Below are positions 10,253 to 21,866 of a DNA stretch of 64,000 nt, piece by piece. A model generated the notes under the pieces. The model did no database searches. It saw only the letters and a list, made by a program, of their open reading frames with translations, and was not told the DNA's origin. This stretch comes from Turnera subulata (lineage: Eukaryota; Streptophyta; Magnoliopsida; Malpighiales; Passifloraceae). Numbering within the stretch: the stretch's first letter is position 1; each line of letters starts with the position of its first letter. The position numbers and the translations under genes were made by a program. The DNA lies in assembly GCA_028386065.3 (NCBI GenBank), contig JAKUCV010001985.1, positions 23,768-87,767 on the forward strand. The letters are read 5' to 3'.

Positions 10253-13200
10253 ATGTCTTCCGACTCTCTCCCAACACCTACCACCACCAACACCACTGTT
10301 GGCTCCTCTACTTCTTCCTCTACTTTTTCTCCCACACCTACTGTTTCTGATATCCATCGTATTGTTAAAATCCAACTTGATCTCACAAATTATCTTCTAT
10401 GGAAAAGTATCTTTCTGAGTGCACTTCAGGCACATCAACTTGATGGGTACATCACTGGAGAAGACCCTTTGCTGCTACTGATCTCTCTTGTCTACCAAAT
10501 CCAAGGTATACTCAATGGTGTCAAGTTGATAATATTGTTCTCACATGGCTTTATTCCACTATTTCTACATAAGTTTTAACTCATGTGTACGACTCTGATG
10601 GTAATCCTACTGCAAAAGTTATTTGGGATTCCATTCACAGCCTTTATGTTGATGATGCTTCAGCTAATCAAAATCAACTTAAAGCTTCGGTTTCAAAATC
10701 TAACAAAGCACACAAAAACGATGCATGCTTATCTTACAGAGGCCAAAACCTTGCGGGATTATCTCCGTGCTATTGGTGCTGATCCTTCTGAACTGGTGCT
10801 TGTTCTTCAAGTCCTTAATGGCCTTCCAGCAGAATATGATAGTATTGTTAATCCCCTTCTTGCACAAACTCCATTACCATCTTTCACTCATGTGTGCTCC
10901 TTGTTGTTGGGATTTGATTCTCGTGTGCAACAACGGACCACTTCTGTGCCATTCTCTAGTTCTCCTGCCACGACCTTGGTTACTGCTCCTGTCACTACTA
11001 CTGCCTCCTCTTCCACCAGTTTGGCAGCCTCTGATTCTGCCTTAGTAGCTACTTCGTCAGGGGATTGCAACAACTCTACTCGATCCCATTATCGTGGCCG
11101 TCGATGTGGTCGAGGCAGGCGTGGTGGTTCTAATTTCTATTCCCGTGGTGGTTATATGCCTCGTCCTGATTTCTCTTCTCGGTCTTATAATACATCATAT
11201 AATTCTTCTAGTATTTTGGGATCGGCACCCTCTCCTCCTACTTTGCTTTGCCAATATTGTGGAGCTCCTGGTCATGTGGCTCGTTCTTGCCCTAGCACTG
11301 TGCAACAATCTCTCCCTGCTCTCCAAATTCGGGATAACGTGTGGTACCCTGATACAGGTGCTTCCGTCCACATGACACATAATCCTGGTATGCTACTTAC
11401 TTCTACCCCTTATCACGGTCTTGACAAAATTAGTGTTGGGGATGGCACTCTCCTTTCCATTGCAGCAGTTGGTACCTCACAACTTGTTACTCCTACTCGA
11501 GTCTTTCACTTACGTAAAGTTGTTTATGTTCCTAGTTATAGTAAAAATCTACTGTCTATCCGTCAATTATGTCATGAAAACCATTGTCTTGCTGAGTTCA
11601 CTAATAATAGTTTTTTCTTGAAGGATCTAACGACCCAGGCAACACTTTTTCACTCTATTAGTGATGGTCCGCTCTATCCTATTCCTGCTAGTGCTGCCTT
11701 TGTTGGGTCTTCCGTCCAGTCTGCCTTCATAGTGTCTTTGTCCTCTACAGAACTTTGGCATCAACATCTTGCACACGCCGACAATAAAGTTCTTTCATTT
11801 CTATTTCGCAACAATTTTATTCAAAGTAATTATCGAACTCATGATTTAGACTTTTGCAATGCTTGTGAACTTGGTAAAAACCATAAACTTTCATTTTCTC
11901 CTTCACAATCTCAATCTACAGAACCATTTGGATTAATTTATAGTGATGTTTGGCAATCTCCTGTGCCGTCACATACTGTTTATCACTATTATGTCTTGTT
12001 TCTTGATGATTATTCCAAATTTTCATGGATTTTTCCTATGAAAGCCAAGCATGAAGTTTTTCAGCATTTTCTTACCCTTGTTGCATTGGCACGCAATCAA
12101 TTTAACACCACTATCAAGATTTTTCAATCTGATGGGGTGGTGAATTTATTAATAATGCATTTAAAAATTTTTTTCTTACAATCTGGGATAATTCATCGGG
12201 TTTCATGTTCTCACACCCCACAACAAAATGGTTTTGCTGAACGCAAGCATCACCACTTAATTGATGTCACATGATCTTTACTCTTTCATGCTGGTCTTTC
12301 GCCTAAATACTGGGTTGAAGCATTATTTTTTGCAGTTTACATCATTAATCAATTTCCAGTTGTGCATTTAAATTTTTCTATTCCTTATACCTTATTGCAT
12401 GGCACCACTCCCTCTTACAACTCTCTTCGTGTGTTTGGCTGTCTTTGTTTTCCTAACCTCTCATCTACAGCTCCTCACAAATTGTCGCGAAGTACTACAC
12501 CTTGCATTTTCTTAGGCTTTCAAGATGGATACAAGGGCTTCCAGTGTCTAGATTATTCCATAGGTCGTGTCATTCTTTCTCGTCATGTCACTTTTTATGA
12601 GCACATTTTTTCAGCAAAACAAGAGTCTTCCACTGAGTCTTCTTCCGCTTCTATGCCTACTTTTGCCTTAGGTGACTTTGTCAATCCTGCCTTTATTATT
12701 CCAAATGTTTTGCCATCCCCACCACAGGTACCTATGCCTTCATCTGTGAACCCCCAATCCCTCTCCATCCCCACGCCTACTTCACCTCCATTGATATCTT
12801 CTCCCTCACCCTCCCCACTACCTCCTCCAGCACCCACACGCATGGTTACTAGAACTATGTTAGGAACCACTAAACCAGTTGACAGACTCAACCTCACTGC
12901 CTCTCTCACAACCCCCACCCACACACCTCCCCATATATCTCCTGCTGTCGAACCCCAAACATATACCGAAGCTTCACGTTTCCCAAGTTGGAGGGCCGCC
13001 ATGAGTGATGAGTACAATTCTTTGTTGCAAAATCACACATGGGAGCTTGTTCCTCCGCCATCACAACACAATGTCATCGGTTGTAAATGGATATATCGCA
13101 TCAAGTATAATGCAGATGGTTCTATTGCACGCTACAAGGCACGCCTTGTAGTACAGGGGTTCAAACAACAACATGGCATTGATTGTACTGAAACATTCAG

Positions 13201-14512
13201 TCCAGTTGTCAAGCCTACTACAATTTGTACTATTCTTAGCTTGGCTACCTCGTTCTCCTGGCATAATCATCAACTTGATGTTAAAAATGCCTTCCTGCAT
13301 TGTTCCATATCTGAGGAAGTCTACATGAAACAACCTACTGGTTTTCAACATCCTGAATATCCCCATCATGTATGTCGACTTCGTTGTGCTCTCTATGGTC
13401 TTAAACAAGCTCCTCGGGCTTGGTACAAGCGGTTTGCTGAATTTCTATTTCGTATTGGTTCTCATTCCAGCAAGGCTGACTCTTCTATGTTTGTGTTTCG
13501 TACTGGTTCTACTCATCTCGTTCTCTTGCTATATGTACATGATATTTTGATCACAGGCAATTCTAATGATGCTGCTCAGCACCTCATTTGTCAATTACAA
13601 TTCGAATTTGCTATGACAGATTTAGGCCCTTTAAGTTATTTCTTGGCCATTGAGGCCAGCTCCACTCCTCGCGGTCTACATCTTTCTCAATGCAAGTACA
13701 CATCTGATTTGCTTCACCGGGCTGGAATGACTTCATGTAAACCAGTGAAAACACCTATTTCCCTTAAGACCAAACTTACTCTTACTGGTGGGACTCCTCT
13801 CTCTGATCCAACATTGTATCGCAGCCTTGTTGGAGGTGTCCAATATCTGTCTTTCACACGCCCGGATATCTCTCATGCTGTGGGTCTCGTCTCCCAATAT
13901 ATGCATGCTCCACGAGACTCTCATCTACTAGCTGTGAAACACATTTTGCATTACTTGTAGGGCACTCTTGACTATGGGATTCTCTTTCAGCCTCAATCTA
14001 CTGTTCATCTTGCTGCTTACACCGATGCTGACTGGGCCTGTTGTCTTGACACTCGACGGTCTATCAGTGGCTATTGTTGTTTTCTAGGAACCAATCCTGT
14101 TTCTTGGTCTTCCAAGAAACAACCCACTGTTTCTCGTTCAAGTGCCGAGGCTGAATATCGTGCCTTAGCTTCTACAGTTGCAGAACTTATTTGGCTTCGT
14201 CAACTTCTTCGAGATATTGGCTTTTCTCCTGCTCTTACTTCTCCAGTCCATGGTGACAATCTGAGCACTACCTATATCGCTGTGAATCCAATTCATCATG
14301 CCCGCACTAAGCATATTGATATTGATCTTCATTTTATTCGCGATCATGTATCAACAGGTGCCATAAAAGTTCTGCATCTTCCCACTGACAAACAAATCGC
14401 TGATGTGTTTACAAAACCTTTGTCCACCTCCGAATTCTCCTCCTTTCGGGCAACTCCACACATCTCTTTTGCCTTTGCACGAGTTGAGGGGGAGTGTAAG
14501 AGACCATTATGA
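10253..14512 (+). pseudogene. Copia Gag-Pol polyprotein with frameshifts and stops
   Basis: Gag starts at MSSDSLPTPTTTN (10253), just after the 5' LTR. The frame is lost near 10460 and regained near 10700, where MHAYLTEAKTLRDYLRAIGA (gag) reads well. The zinc knuckle is CQYCGAPGHVARSC. The protease-like WYPDTGASVHMT follows, then integrase (YSDVW, QSDG, PQQNGFAERKHHHL). An opal stop at 12272-12274 and an amber stop at 13958-13960 interrupt integrase and the RT/RNase H junction without changing frame. RT has LYVHDILITG where family members have YVDD, so a catalytic aspartate is replaced by histidine. RNase H ([26 protein letters not shown]) and DVFTKPL close the frame. Confidence 0.93.
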
Positions 14513-14762
14513 TTTCAAGTCAACTTACCATATTTTCTATTACCATGTAAATCTGTACTTGTAGGACAAGTCAATTGTATTCTATATAAACTCTGACAAG
14601 AACGAATTCACCGTCGTATGGCTGACCGGCGATTACTAGCGATTCCTGCTTCATGCAGGCGAGTTGCAGCACGGCATAATATACACATCAAGAATTATTC
14701 TCATTCATGCAACTCGGCATAATATACACATCAAGAATTATTCTCATTCATTACCTTCTTTA
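14495..14762 (+). repeat. 3' LTR of the 10-kb copia element, enlarged by filler DNA
   Basis: Starts TGTAAGAGACC and ends CTTCTTTA before the right TSD. It is about 110 bp longer than the 5' LTR. At 14596, after ACTCTG, a foreign segment of plastid rDNA is followed by two tandem copies of the LTR end (CGGCATAATATACACATCAA at 14673 and 14714). Apart from this the two LTRs align throughout. Confidence 0.9.
14600..14670 (-). other. Plastid 16S rDNA fragment (NUPT) inserted in the 3' LTR
   Basis: About 71 bp reading, on the plus strand, the antisense of the 3' region of chloroplast 16S rRNA: GAACGAATTCACCG, then TATGGCTGACCGGCGATTAC and TAGCGATTCC, then GCAGGCGAGTTGCAG. This is the highly conserved segment preceding the 1400-region of small-subunit rRNA, with the plastid-specific TATGGCTGACCGG. 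It is far too short to be an rRNA gene. It lies between the cut LTR and a duplicated LTR tail, as filler DNA from a break-repair event would. Confidence 0.85.
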
Positions 14763-14799
14763 TTAGCTTCTTCGTAATTGGCTTCTTCATTTTTTTTTT

Positions 14800-15400
14800 T
14801 CTTTCTTTATGTGAATGCGGAGAGAAAATTCTAATGAAATATGGTTTTTTGAGTTGAGGTATTGGGAAGAAATGTTACCTTCAGATTCATTAACCGCGCT
14901 AGAAGTTTCACCTTCACACAATCCTTGCTCATAGTATTGCTTTTTTGAACTTTCCAGAAAACATGGCTTGAATTGGTCTCTGTTGGTTTGAACTCATTTA
15001 ATGGTTTTGGATTTGCTATTAAGAGCTTGAAAAGTAATACCAAGAAACCTTTTTCTTGGCTCTCGAAAGGGTCAAGTGCTGGTTATGGTTGGCTTTAAGA
15101 CAAGGTACCCCTATCAGAGTTTCCTTTGCTACTCTAGGTATTATAAACACTTTGGACCGGTGTCCTTTTTGTCATTTGTTTGATGAGTGCAGATATCACT
15201 CTCTTCCTTGGCTTATTTGGAGTAGATTATACTGTTGGAAGGTGTATTCTTTGGTGCAGCCCCTTATGTTTGAACTCCTTCCTTTCCATCAATCAAAAAA
15301 GTTTGGACTCCGTCCTTCTTTCCTCAATGGGCGTATGCATCTTCGAACCATATCGGTCCGGGTCTTCTTTGCTTCCTTTTTCTAAAAAAAACACCATTTT
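14800..15400 (+). mobile_element. F-box downstream block plus LINE zf-RVT remnant, copy 3
   Basis: The best-preserved copy of the fragment. From 15056 an open frame reads VKCWLWLALRQGTPIRVSFA, then TLDRCPFCHLFDE, LIWSRLYCW, LSINQKSL-like and NGRMHLRTISV. The CPFC-x-H pattern and 'WLALR' block are typical of the zinc-binding reverse-transcriptase domain (zf-RVT) of plant LINEs. GGGAAGAAATGTTACC at 14869 is the uninterrupted form of the site that holds a LINE insertion at 51378. Confidence 0.75.
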
Positions 15401-15620
15401 TGGTTAAAGAGCTGAAAGCTTAAACTCGAGTTACAATACAACAGATTTTTTTTCCATCATAAATAAATGTGTATCCAATTCCATCTCTTTCACACCTGAT
15501 TTCTCTCTGAATAGAGCATCCACGGGCTCCTGTTTCAGCCAATCAGGTGTACAAGTCAAGGATGCGCTTAATTAGACTGAAAGTTTTGCATCAAAAAAAA
15601 AAAGAAATAGACTGAAAGTT
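15401..15620. other. Unassigned intergenic DNA
   Basis: No reading frame or terminal repeat recognised. It contains an A11 run at 15593-15603 and a repeated short phrase, ATAGACTGAAAGTT / TTAGACTGAAAGTT, on both sides of that run, which could be a small retroposed tail. Confidence 0.3.
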
Positions 15621-15624
15621 GTAG

Positions 15625-16130
15625 GGGATGGGATGAAGGTTAGTTTATGGAATGAAGATTGGACACTTCAACAATAAATATACTGGATTATTTTCCCTCT
15701 CCTCGGGCAAGGATCTCTTGGTGACCAGTCAGCTGCTCGGTGGAAAAAAGCTTTGGAAGGAGACCTCTGCGGGAATGGGAGGCGGTTGACTCTGCCTCTC
15801 TTGAAGCCAATGTTGCTTGCGGGGAGCTGATACCTCTTTGCTGCTGATAGCTGGACCTGGGGTGATGATTCTGACAGGGATTTTCTGTTAAAAGGAGGGA
15901 GAATTTTCATTTACAGACCTTCGGTGTCAGCGCACCAGCCCATGTTGGTTGTGGCTTGTTCTCAACAATGGAATTGCTACCAGAGATGTTCGATCATTTT
16001 GGAGTTTACACTTCTTTGGCCTCCACCCGATCCATGCTTGCAGTATTGATGTTTTAAACTTGGCTTGAATTGTTCTCTTTTGCTCTGAACGCATCCAAAT
16101 AAATGGTTCTGGACACATGATAAGTCCCTC
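15625..16130 (+). mobile_element. LINE ORF2 remnant (region between RT and zf-RVT) and repeated flank
   Basis: Reads, with shifts, VVGDGMKVSLWNEDWTL, then GDQSAARWKKALEGDLC, then DSWTWGDDSD. These correspond to VGNGSRVVFWADLW, AASRWWKRALYDWE and EDSWVWLHDDSG in the LINE at 56065-63548. From about 16040 the sequence returns to the F-box downstream block (TTGGCTTGAATTG, as at 14968). Confidence 0.6.
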
Positions 16131-16189
16131 TCCTTTTTAGCTAAAGCTTGCTATATAGCTTTTGCTATTAATTAAGAAGAGCTAAGGAA

Positions 16190-16420
16190 ATGCTACTTGG
16201 AAACCTTTTGTTATGGTTGGCTTTAAACGTAAGTTATCCCTACTAGAGTTTCCCTTTGGATGTCCTTATTTCTGTCAATGGTTTGATCTGTCCAGAAATC
16301 TTCTCCTTTTAGCTAGACTGCTTCTTAATTCCATGGCTATACAATTCTTTTTTCTGCTGCTCACCCGAAGGCTCCTGGTGGCTCAGGTATTATATAGACA
16401 CTGCTTGTAGCTAATTGGCA
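16190..16420 (+). mobile_element. LINE zf-RVT remnant, copy 4, heavily decayed
   Basis: GGTTGGCTTTAAACGTAAG at 16208 matches the WLALRQG block of the other copies (GGTTGGCTTTAAACCAAGGT at 4728), and short matches continue to about 16300. Nothing codes. Confidence 0.45.
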
Positions 16421-16454
16421 CTTTGATAATTTGGTAAATATACATTGATTCAGA

Positions 16455-16510
16455 TTTCATTCTTATTAGACCAATAATTCTAGCGAAAGACATACAGGTT
16501 GGACTATATA
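16455..16510 (+). promoter_or_regulatory. F-box 5' flank remnant without its gene
   Basis: TTAGACCAATAATTCTAGCG followed by AAAGACATACAGGTTGGA matches the block just upstream of the F-box start codons at 6559 and 48645 (ATTCTAACGAAAGACACAGA). The coding region that should follow is replaced by unrelated DNA. It marks another lost F-box copy. Confidence 0.55.
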
Positions 16511-16623
16511 TAAGAAATGGACTGTGGGTTGAACAACCGAAATTGCAATTATCACAAAGGAAAATAAAAAAAAAAGTTGTCTTCATATTCCATTCCAGGT
16601 GAGAGATATAGTCAAGCGGATTA

Positions 16624-17350
16624 CTAAGGCTCACAATATCCTTTGAACAAAATGGATGGTGCGCCCTTGATACGAGCAGCTTGGTGGGGGTAACAAACTG
16701 CGTCGACGCTCAAATCGATGGAGACCTTCCCATTCAACCTGAAAGACCGGAAGAATAAAGTACCCCAGGGAGCACCAAATACATCAACCAATGGATGGCT
16801 TGGATGGTAATGCCCAAGGAGGCGGCAACGGGAATATTTGTTGTTTCTGTCATATCCTTTAGGAGGATAAAAGATTGCTTCTGTGAAGCCCCTACAAGGG
16901 TCAAGACCCTTGACAAAACCAACATCAGCCACCTCTTGGGGGAATGGATGGAAGCGTTCCGCATAATAAGAATCTAGTGATCTAATCGTCATCTTGTGTC
17001 GAAAATCCCGCAACAATGCCCTGAGCCAGACCTTTTTGTTGGGGATCTGTGGTTTCCATGAGCTGTCGAAATGTGTCTTCCAATTCTTTCTGGTCGGCCT
17101 CTTCAATTGTGTCTAGGCTGCATCGTTCTGAGGCCTCCCTCTGCAAAAAGTCTACCAAATGCGTTGGACTACAGCCATCAAGGCCGACAAACACATCTGA
17201 ATCTGAACACAACTTGGTGGCAGCATAGAAATGACCCGCATGGTAGTGGATGTCCCTTCCAACAGAGTCGGCCACAAGTCACAAAAAGCTCTGACAGCGT
17301 CTGGCATGTCACCATAAAAATCAGTGACCCATTCATGCTTTACCAGGTCG
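16624..17350 (-). pseudogene. Broken protein gene of unknown family
   Basis: Two long minus-strand frames run one into the other. The upstream one (from about 17340) reads LVKHEWVTDFYGDMPDAVRA and, after a shift near 17270, ADSVGRDIHYHAGHFYAATK, then VDFLQREASERCSLDTIEEA and DPQQKGLAQGIVAGF. The frame changes near 16990, and the downstream one continues SLDSYYAERFHPFPQEVADV, GFTEAIFYPPKGYD, LLGHYHPSHPLVDVFGAPWG and a stop after GYCEP. Composition and length look like a real host protein of 220 residues or more. I do not recognise the family. At least two frameshifts make this copy non-coding. No poly(A) or terminal repeat is visible beside it, so how it arrived is unclear. Confidence 0.6.
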
Positions 17351-18480
17351 AAACAGATTGTCTAGGTTTGTGAGGAGCTGGATTTTAACAAGCACACACA
17401 CCGACCTCTGTTGAATTGTGGCGGTGGTGATTTCCGAACCCAACTAGGAATAGGGTTCATGGCGTGGATGCGAAAGCGGCAGCTCTGAATGGTAGTCTAT
17501 AAGTTACAGAAATTATGATGGTATTTGTAAAATTTTGAATGCATGAAAAACCAATATGTTGGATTAATGTGATATTTTGTGCTCTGAAAAACCATAAAGG
17601 TGAGCCTATAACAGGTAGGAAGAAACTTCTAGCTTATGAGCAAGAGAAAGAAGCTCTTCCCACACTATGTGTGTGGCTATTAGAATCCAAAGTTTTTATA
17701 ACTTATGGACTACCTTTAAAATTATGTTTGGTGGTGTGTCCTTAACCAAACTTAGCCAGTAGTAAGTGATAATGGTCACTTATTTGGTAAGGAACAAAGA
17801 TGTTCCAACTGTCATTTATTTTTACCACTATTTCTGATAATGTTTGTTATTTTGAGTAAGAAGTGGAACATCTATGGGTGACCAATAGGACAACTCAAAC
17901 AAGTGCCTTTGTGGCTAAAAAATACTTATATTGGTAACAGTACTAATTGATAAGTATAAGTCTTTTTGACAAAACTGGTAAAAAAAAAATCAAAGTAGAC
18001 TCGAAATAAATTTAATGGTGATAATGGGAAAAAGTTCTTACTTATCGAGATGATAGAAATAAGGTAAAGCTAAGTTCTTTAACTGTGGATAATAAATATA
18101 TTTTGGTACTTTGTGTATCACTTTTAAGAAGGTATGTCTTTCTTAAAATACAGACAGTTTAGTACAGTTTGTTACTTGAATCAATCATCAATTGGATAGT
18201 TTATTCAGTATCCACAAATTGTGTAATAAATGTTCAAGAATCATTTATATACAATTGTCAAATTTCGATTGAGTCAAAGTGAGTTCATGTAGGAAACTGT
18301 CTTTTGTGATGGTCAAAATTCTAAACCTACATGACATATACTATGTTCATCGGACTTGACAAAACCTTGTATCTAGTGGGAGTAGATTTGTTCTACTATA
18401 CTAACTTTTATGGAGACGATTTTTGGTTAGATTGTCTTGTTTTTCCTGGATAATGAATATGTTTCAAATAAATCCAGATA
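17351..18480. other. AT-rich DNA, probably the 5' part of a very old copia element
   Basis: No convincing protein. Style and base composition match the decayed copia that becomes recognisable from about 18500, so its gag region may lie here. This is inference only. Confidence 0.3.
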
Positions 18481-20328
18481 GTCCCAGACATCATCTATTT
18501 CCATAAATAACGGTGTAAAGAGTGGCATTCCACGTTTGACCACTCGGGTCAACAAAGAATGAACCATCTCGCCAATGTGGGCTTGATGGATCCATTAAGG
18601 GAGAAGACAATTGGGAAGCCATTTAAAATCATACTAAAAGCAAAGTATCACTTATAATTAATCCATTCTGACCTATGTACTCAAACTGAATGTGAGGGCA
18701 AGGCATGTGTCCTAGTATTTCATCACTCCTACGGTTTTTTTCATGAGTCTTGGGCTATATAGGCGATTTATGAATCGTATGAGAAAATTAGCTTGATAAT
18801 TGTATCAAAGCAGTTGGCTGGGGCCATGATATTTGTATGATCGGTTCATATAAATATATGATGAGATATGATTAGTTAAATAGTTAACTAATCTCGAAAC
18901 ACCACAACAAATGTTGTTATGGAGAGAAGTATTTGATTCTTCTAAAGATGTCAGGTTTACGGTAACCTGATGTCCGCCAAAATGTTCTTGGAAAATGTGT
19001 TTTTTTTCAAGAAGAGTTAATATAAGAAACAATTGATCTCTATGTGAGATATGTGATCAAGAATAATAAATTGAGACAAATTAGTTGAGTATTGATGAGT
19101 CCAAGAGAATTTTGATCTTAGTGGGAGCAATTGGATAATAATGAATTTGTTTCATTAAATTCAATACATCAAAAGTGGTCATGGTATGGAACCAAAACAA
19201 CACTTTAGATCGATGGTACTGATCAACAGTACCAAAAGGCTCTCACAATGTAACCTCTTTTGTAGAGGGGAACCTGAAAGGTAGTTTCTTACAAGACTAA
19301 GGATGAATGGATTAAGACAACATGAGTTGTACTTCATGCAATCAAACCAAATTTTAAGTGTTGGTAAATGACGTAAGGCTTTTAGGACCAAATGGTTATT
19401 CCAAACATCATGCTAAGTGCTGATGAGCCAGTGGATATTTTTCTATCTCGAATTACATCAAGTGGATGTAAGAATTATTTTCCTTAGTGGAAAACAAGAA
19501 AAAAATTTACATGTAACAAATTGCTTTTTGCTGTAAAAAGGCAATCATACATAGTGTATTGCCTATTCAGATCAATTTGTGGACTCTATAATTCTTCTAC
19601 ATAGTGGTTCTTAAGGTTTTGTGTAATCAAGACATCTTCATTTTTGTAATGGTAGATGATGACCATTACATCGAGATCAACTAGTCATAAGTGACTTCAT
19701 TACCTTACGTCCATGTCACATTGTTGGCTGGAAATTATAAGAATTTCCTTGTGTCTATACTCTTAGTTGTCCTTCATTTTTGGAAATGTAGGACATGGTG
19801 GGGGAATTGCATACACTTTGAGGATTATGATCCTTCGTTTTTGTATGCATGACTATAAAACTATAGATACACTTATTGTGGAGGGCAATAATCCGAGCCA
19901 ACAATAGTGTTACCAAACTCAAATAATACTTGGCAAATGTGCCTTATCCTAATGTCGTAAAATCCAATGTATACTATGTTGTATGCAAGACTAGATATTT
20001 GTTATCTTGTTGGAATGGTTAAATGGACACTAATCCAATCTTGGATATGTGCATTAGATGACAGTCTAGAAAATATATAAGTTTCAGAAGATAAGTTCGG
20101 ACTAAAAGCTTATATGCATATTCACTATGGTAATGACTTTGGACTTTGTGTAGTCTGGTCATTATAGTATCAAGTATGGTCTTGTCATTGATAGAAGCTA
20201 AATTTATTGTTCTATCATTTCTGGTACAAAACTGTATGGCTAATATAATTTAGCCATTAGGGATATTGCATGAGGCGAAATTCCCTTATTGATTATCTAC
20301 TGTGATAATCATGCAGTGATATTCCTAT
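18480..20328 (+). mobile_element. Ancient, heavily mutated copia polyprotein region
   Basis: Patchy matches occur in the right order on the plus strand. GAG-pre-integrase: LWHSTFDHSGQQRMNHLANV at about 18520. Integrase start: LIHSDLC at about 18660. Start of RT: NGLRQHELYFMQSNQ, then RTKWLFQ, at 19300-19400. RNase H: EAKFIVLS…YCDNHAVIFLS at 20190-20330. Stops and shifts are everywhere. The element is cut at 20328 by the CACTA transposon inside the RNase H DNA. Confidence 0.6.
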
Positions 20329-21730
20329 CACTACTAATTTCTGCCCCGTTTCTTACGGGAATTGCTTACGGAAGCCCCGCGGTAAGAAAGCCGTAAGCAA
20401 TTGCTTAAAATTGCTTACGGACCAGTAACCAATTGCTTACGGACTGGGTTTTTTCCATTTTAAATCATATTTGTCTTAATAGTTACGGATTTCTTACGGA
20501 AGTGCCGTAAGAAAGGAGTTCTAACAGTTCACTTACCAATCTATCGGTAAGCAAATGGTTGAAAATAATCCTTACCAATTCCCATACGGTTGAACGGTAA
20601 GGAAAATGTAAAGTTTGCAAAAAAAATTTCCCCACTGTCACAATTTGTTTCCCTCCCTCTAAAAATTTCACTCCCTCCCAATCTCACACAAAAATCCCCA
20701 ACTTCACAAAACCTACACCGAATCCCGCGCCTCCTCCTCCCCCACATCCCTCCACTTCCTCACCTCCTCTGTCAAGTCGCTCCTCTTCCCCTCCTCCAAA
20801 CCCTCTCCACCGCCTCCAAATACTTCCTTTCTCCTCCTCCTCCTCCTCCTTCCCTCCTCCAAACCCTCTCCACCGCCGCCTCGCCTCCGTCGCCTTCACC
20901 CCTCCTCCCTCCACCAGGTCAAGCTCCTCCACCACCTCCATCCACTCCAGCAGCTCCTCCGGGACGGAACCGCCCTCGACCTCCCCCTCGATCGAGCGGA
21001 GCACCATCGTCTTCTTGAGCCGCCGGCCGACCCCAGAGACGAGAATCACTTCTCAGTCCTATCTGGTATTCATACTTGGTAATATAAAGATGACATCTTT
21101 TCAATCCTTCCTTTCATTCTCTTTTGTTTTTTGTTTCCTGCTAATCTCTCAGTAATTGCTTCTCTTCTTTTTCTTCTCATTCTCGCAATCCCAAAAAGAT
21201 TTTAAGCAACATATCGATTCTCTCGTCCTTCTCCCCCCTTTACTTGCCTTAGTGCTCTTGCTTTTTAAGCATATATACCTATGCAATTGATTCACTGACA
21301 TATGGGTTCTCACCCTTGTTGTTATTGTTGTTGTGGTGTAAGTGTTTGTTGGATTGGTGGTCATGGCTCTAATGGGTCGGTCATGGTCATGCCTTGATGT
21401 TTTGATTTTGGTTGATTATGGTACCAGTGAATTGAGTTAAGTCATTAGAATGATTCATCTGCTAAGTTATAGTCTACCCTTCATACTCTTACAAAATTGC
21501 AATTACTTTATTGTGTTGCCAGCGGATGTGATGATTTTTTTTTTTTTAGGATGAGCAGATGTGATGATTTCTTTCTCTTTACTTATGCAGCAACAGCATC
21601 CACATTATTTTCACATCCCAGTTACTTGATATCTGGTTATTCATCAGTAAGTCAACACCATCTATCTCTCTCTCTGCTCTGTTTTCTTGTTGAGTTTATT
21701 TTTTCATGCTATTCAGCTGGATTAAACAGT

Positions 21731-21866
21731 TTTTGCGCCTACGACACATACAGGAAGCTGTTGCTTCGAATTTCCGGGAACGAGGAAACTACCAATTTTG
21801 AGCGGTTCATTGCTGGTGCAGCCGCTGGCATTACTGCAACTGTCCTCTGTTCGCCCCTTGACACGG
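21731..21866 (+). pseudogene. Captured exon of a mitochondrial carrier (BTL-like adenine nucleotide transporter) gene
   Basis: Between an acceptor (ATTAAACAG) and a donor (ACG/GTGAGT) the sequence reads FCAYDTYRKLLLRISGNEET followed by TNFERFIAGAAAGITATVLC and SPLDT. This is one repeat junction of the mitochondrial carrier family, with the Px[D/E]xx signature as SPLDT, and it closely recalls plant BTL-type adenine nucleotide transporters. The neighbouring exons are not recognised. It lies inside the CACTA element, so it is best read as gene capture. It has no stop, but alone it cannot make a carrier. Confidence 0.75.

Larger units (their letters stand above)
10026..14762 (+). mobile_element. 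Complete but inactive Ty1/copia element with 5-bp TSD
   Basis: 4737 bp between two copies of TTAGC (10021-10025 and 14763-14767). The LTRs are short, about 158 bp in the 5' copy. A tRNA-Met-type primer site, TGGTAGCGGAGCC, starts at 10184 directly after the 5' LTR, and GAGGGGGAG precedes the 3' LTR. The target is the 3' flank of the F-box unit: joining the two sides across one TTAGC gives the usual ACTTTT…GCTTCTTC sequence. Several coding lesions and an altered RT active site make it inactive. Confidence 0.95.

Noticed and set aside
14600..14670. A resident rRNA gene
   Set aside because: Only about 71 bp of plastid 16S rDNA between LTR pieces; it is an insertion, not a gene.
20590..21018. 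Proline-rich 142-codon ORF
   Set aside because: Low-complexity C/T-rich DNA gives long open frames on both strands; no domain and no start context, and it lies in CACTA element DNA.
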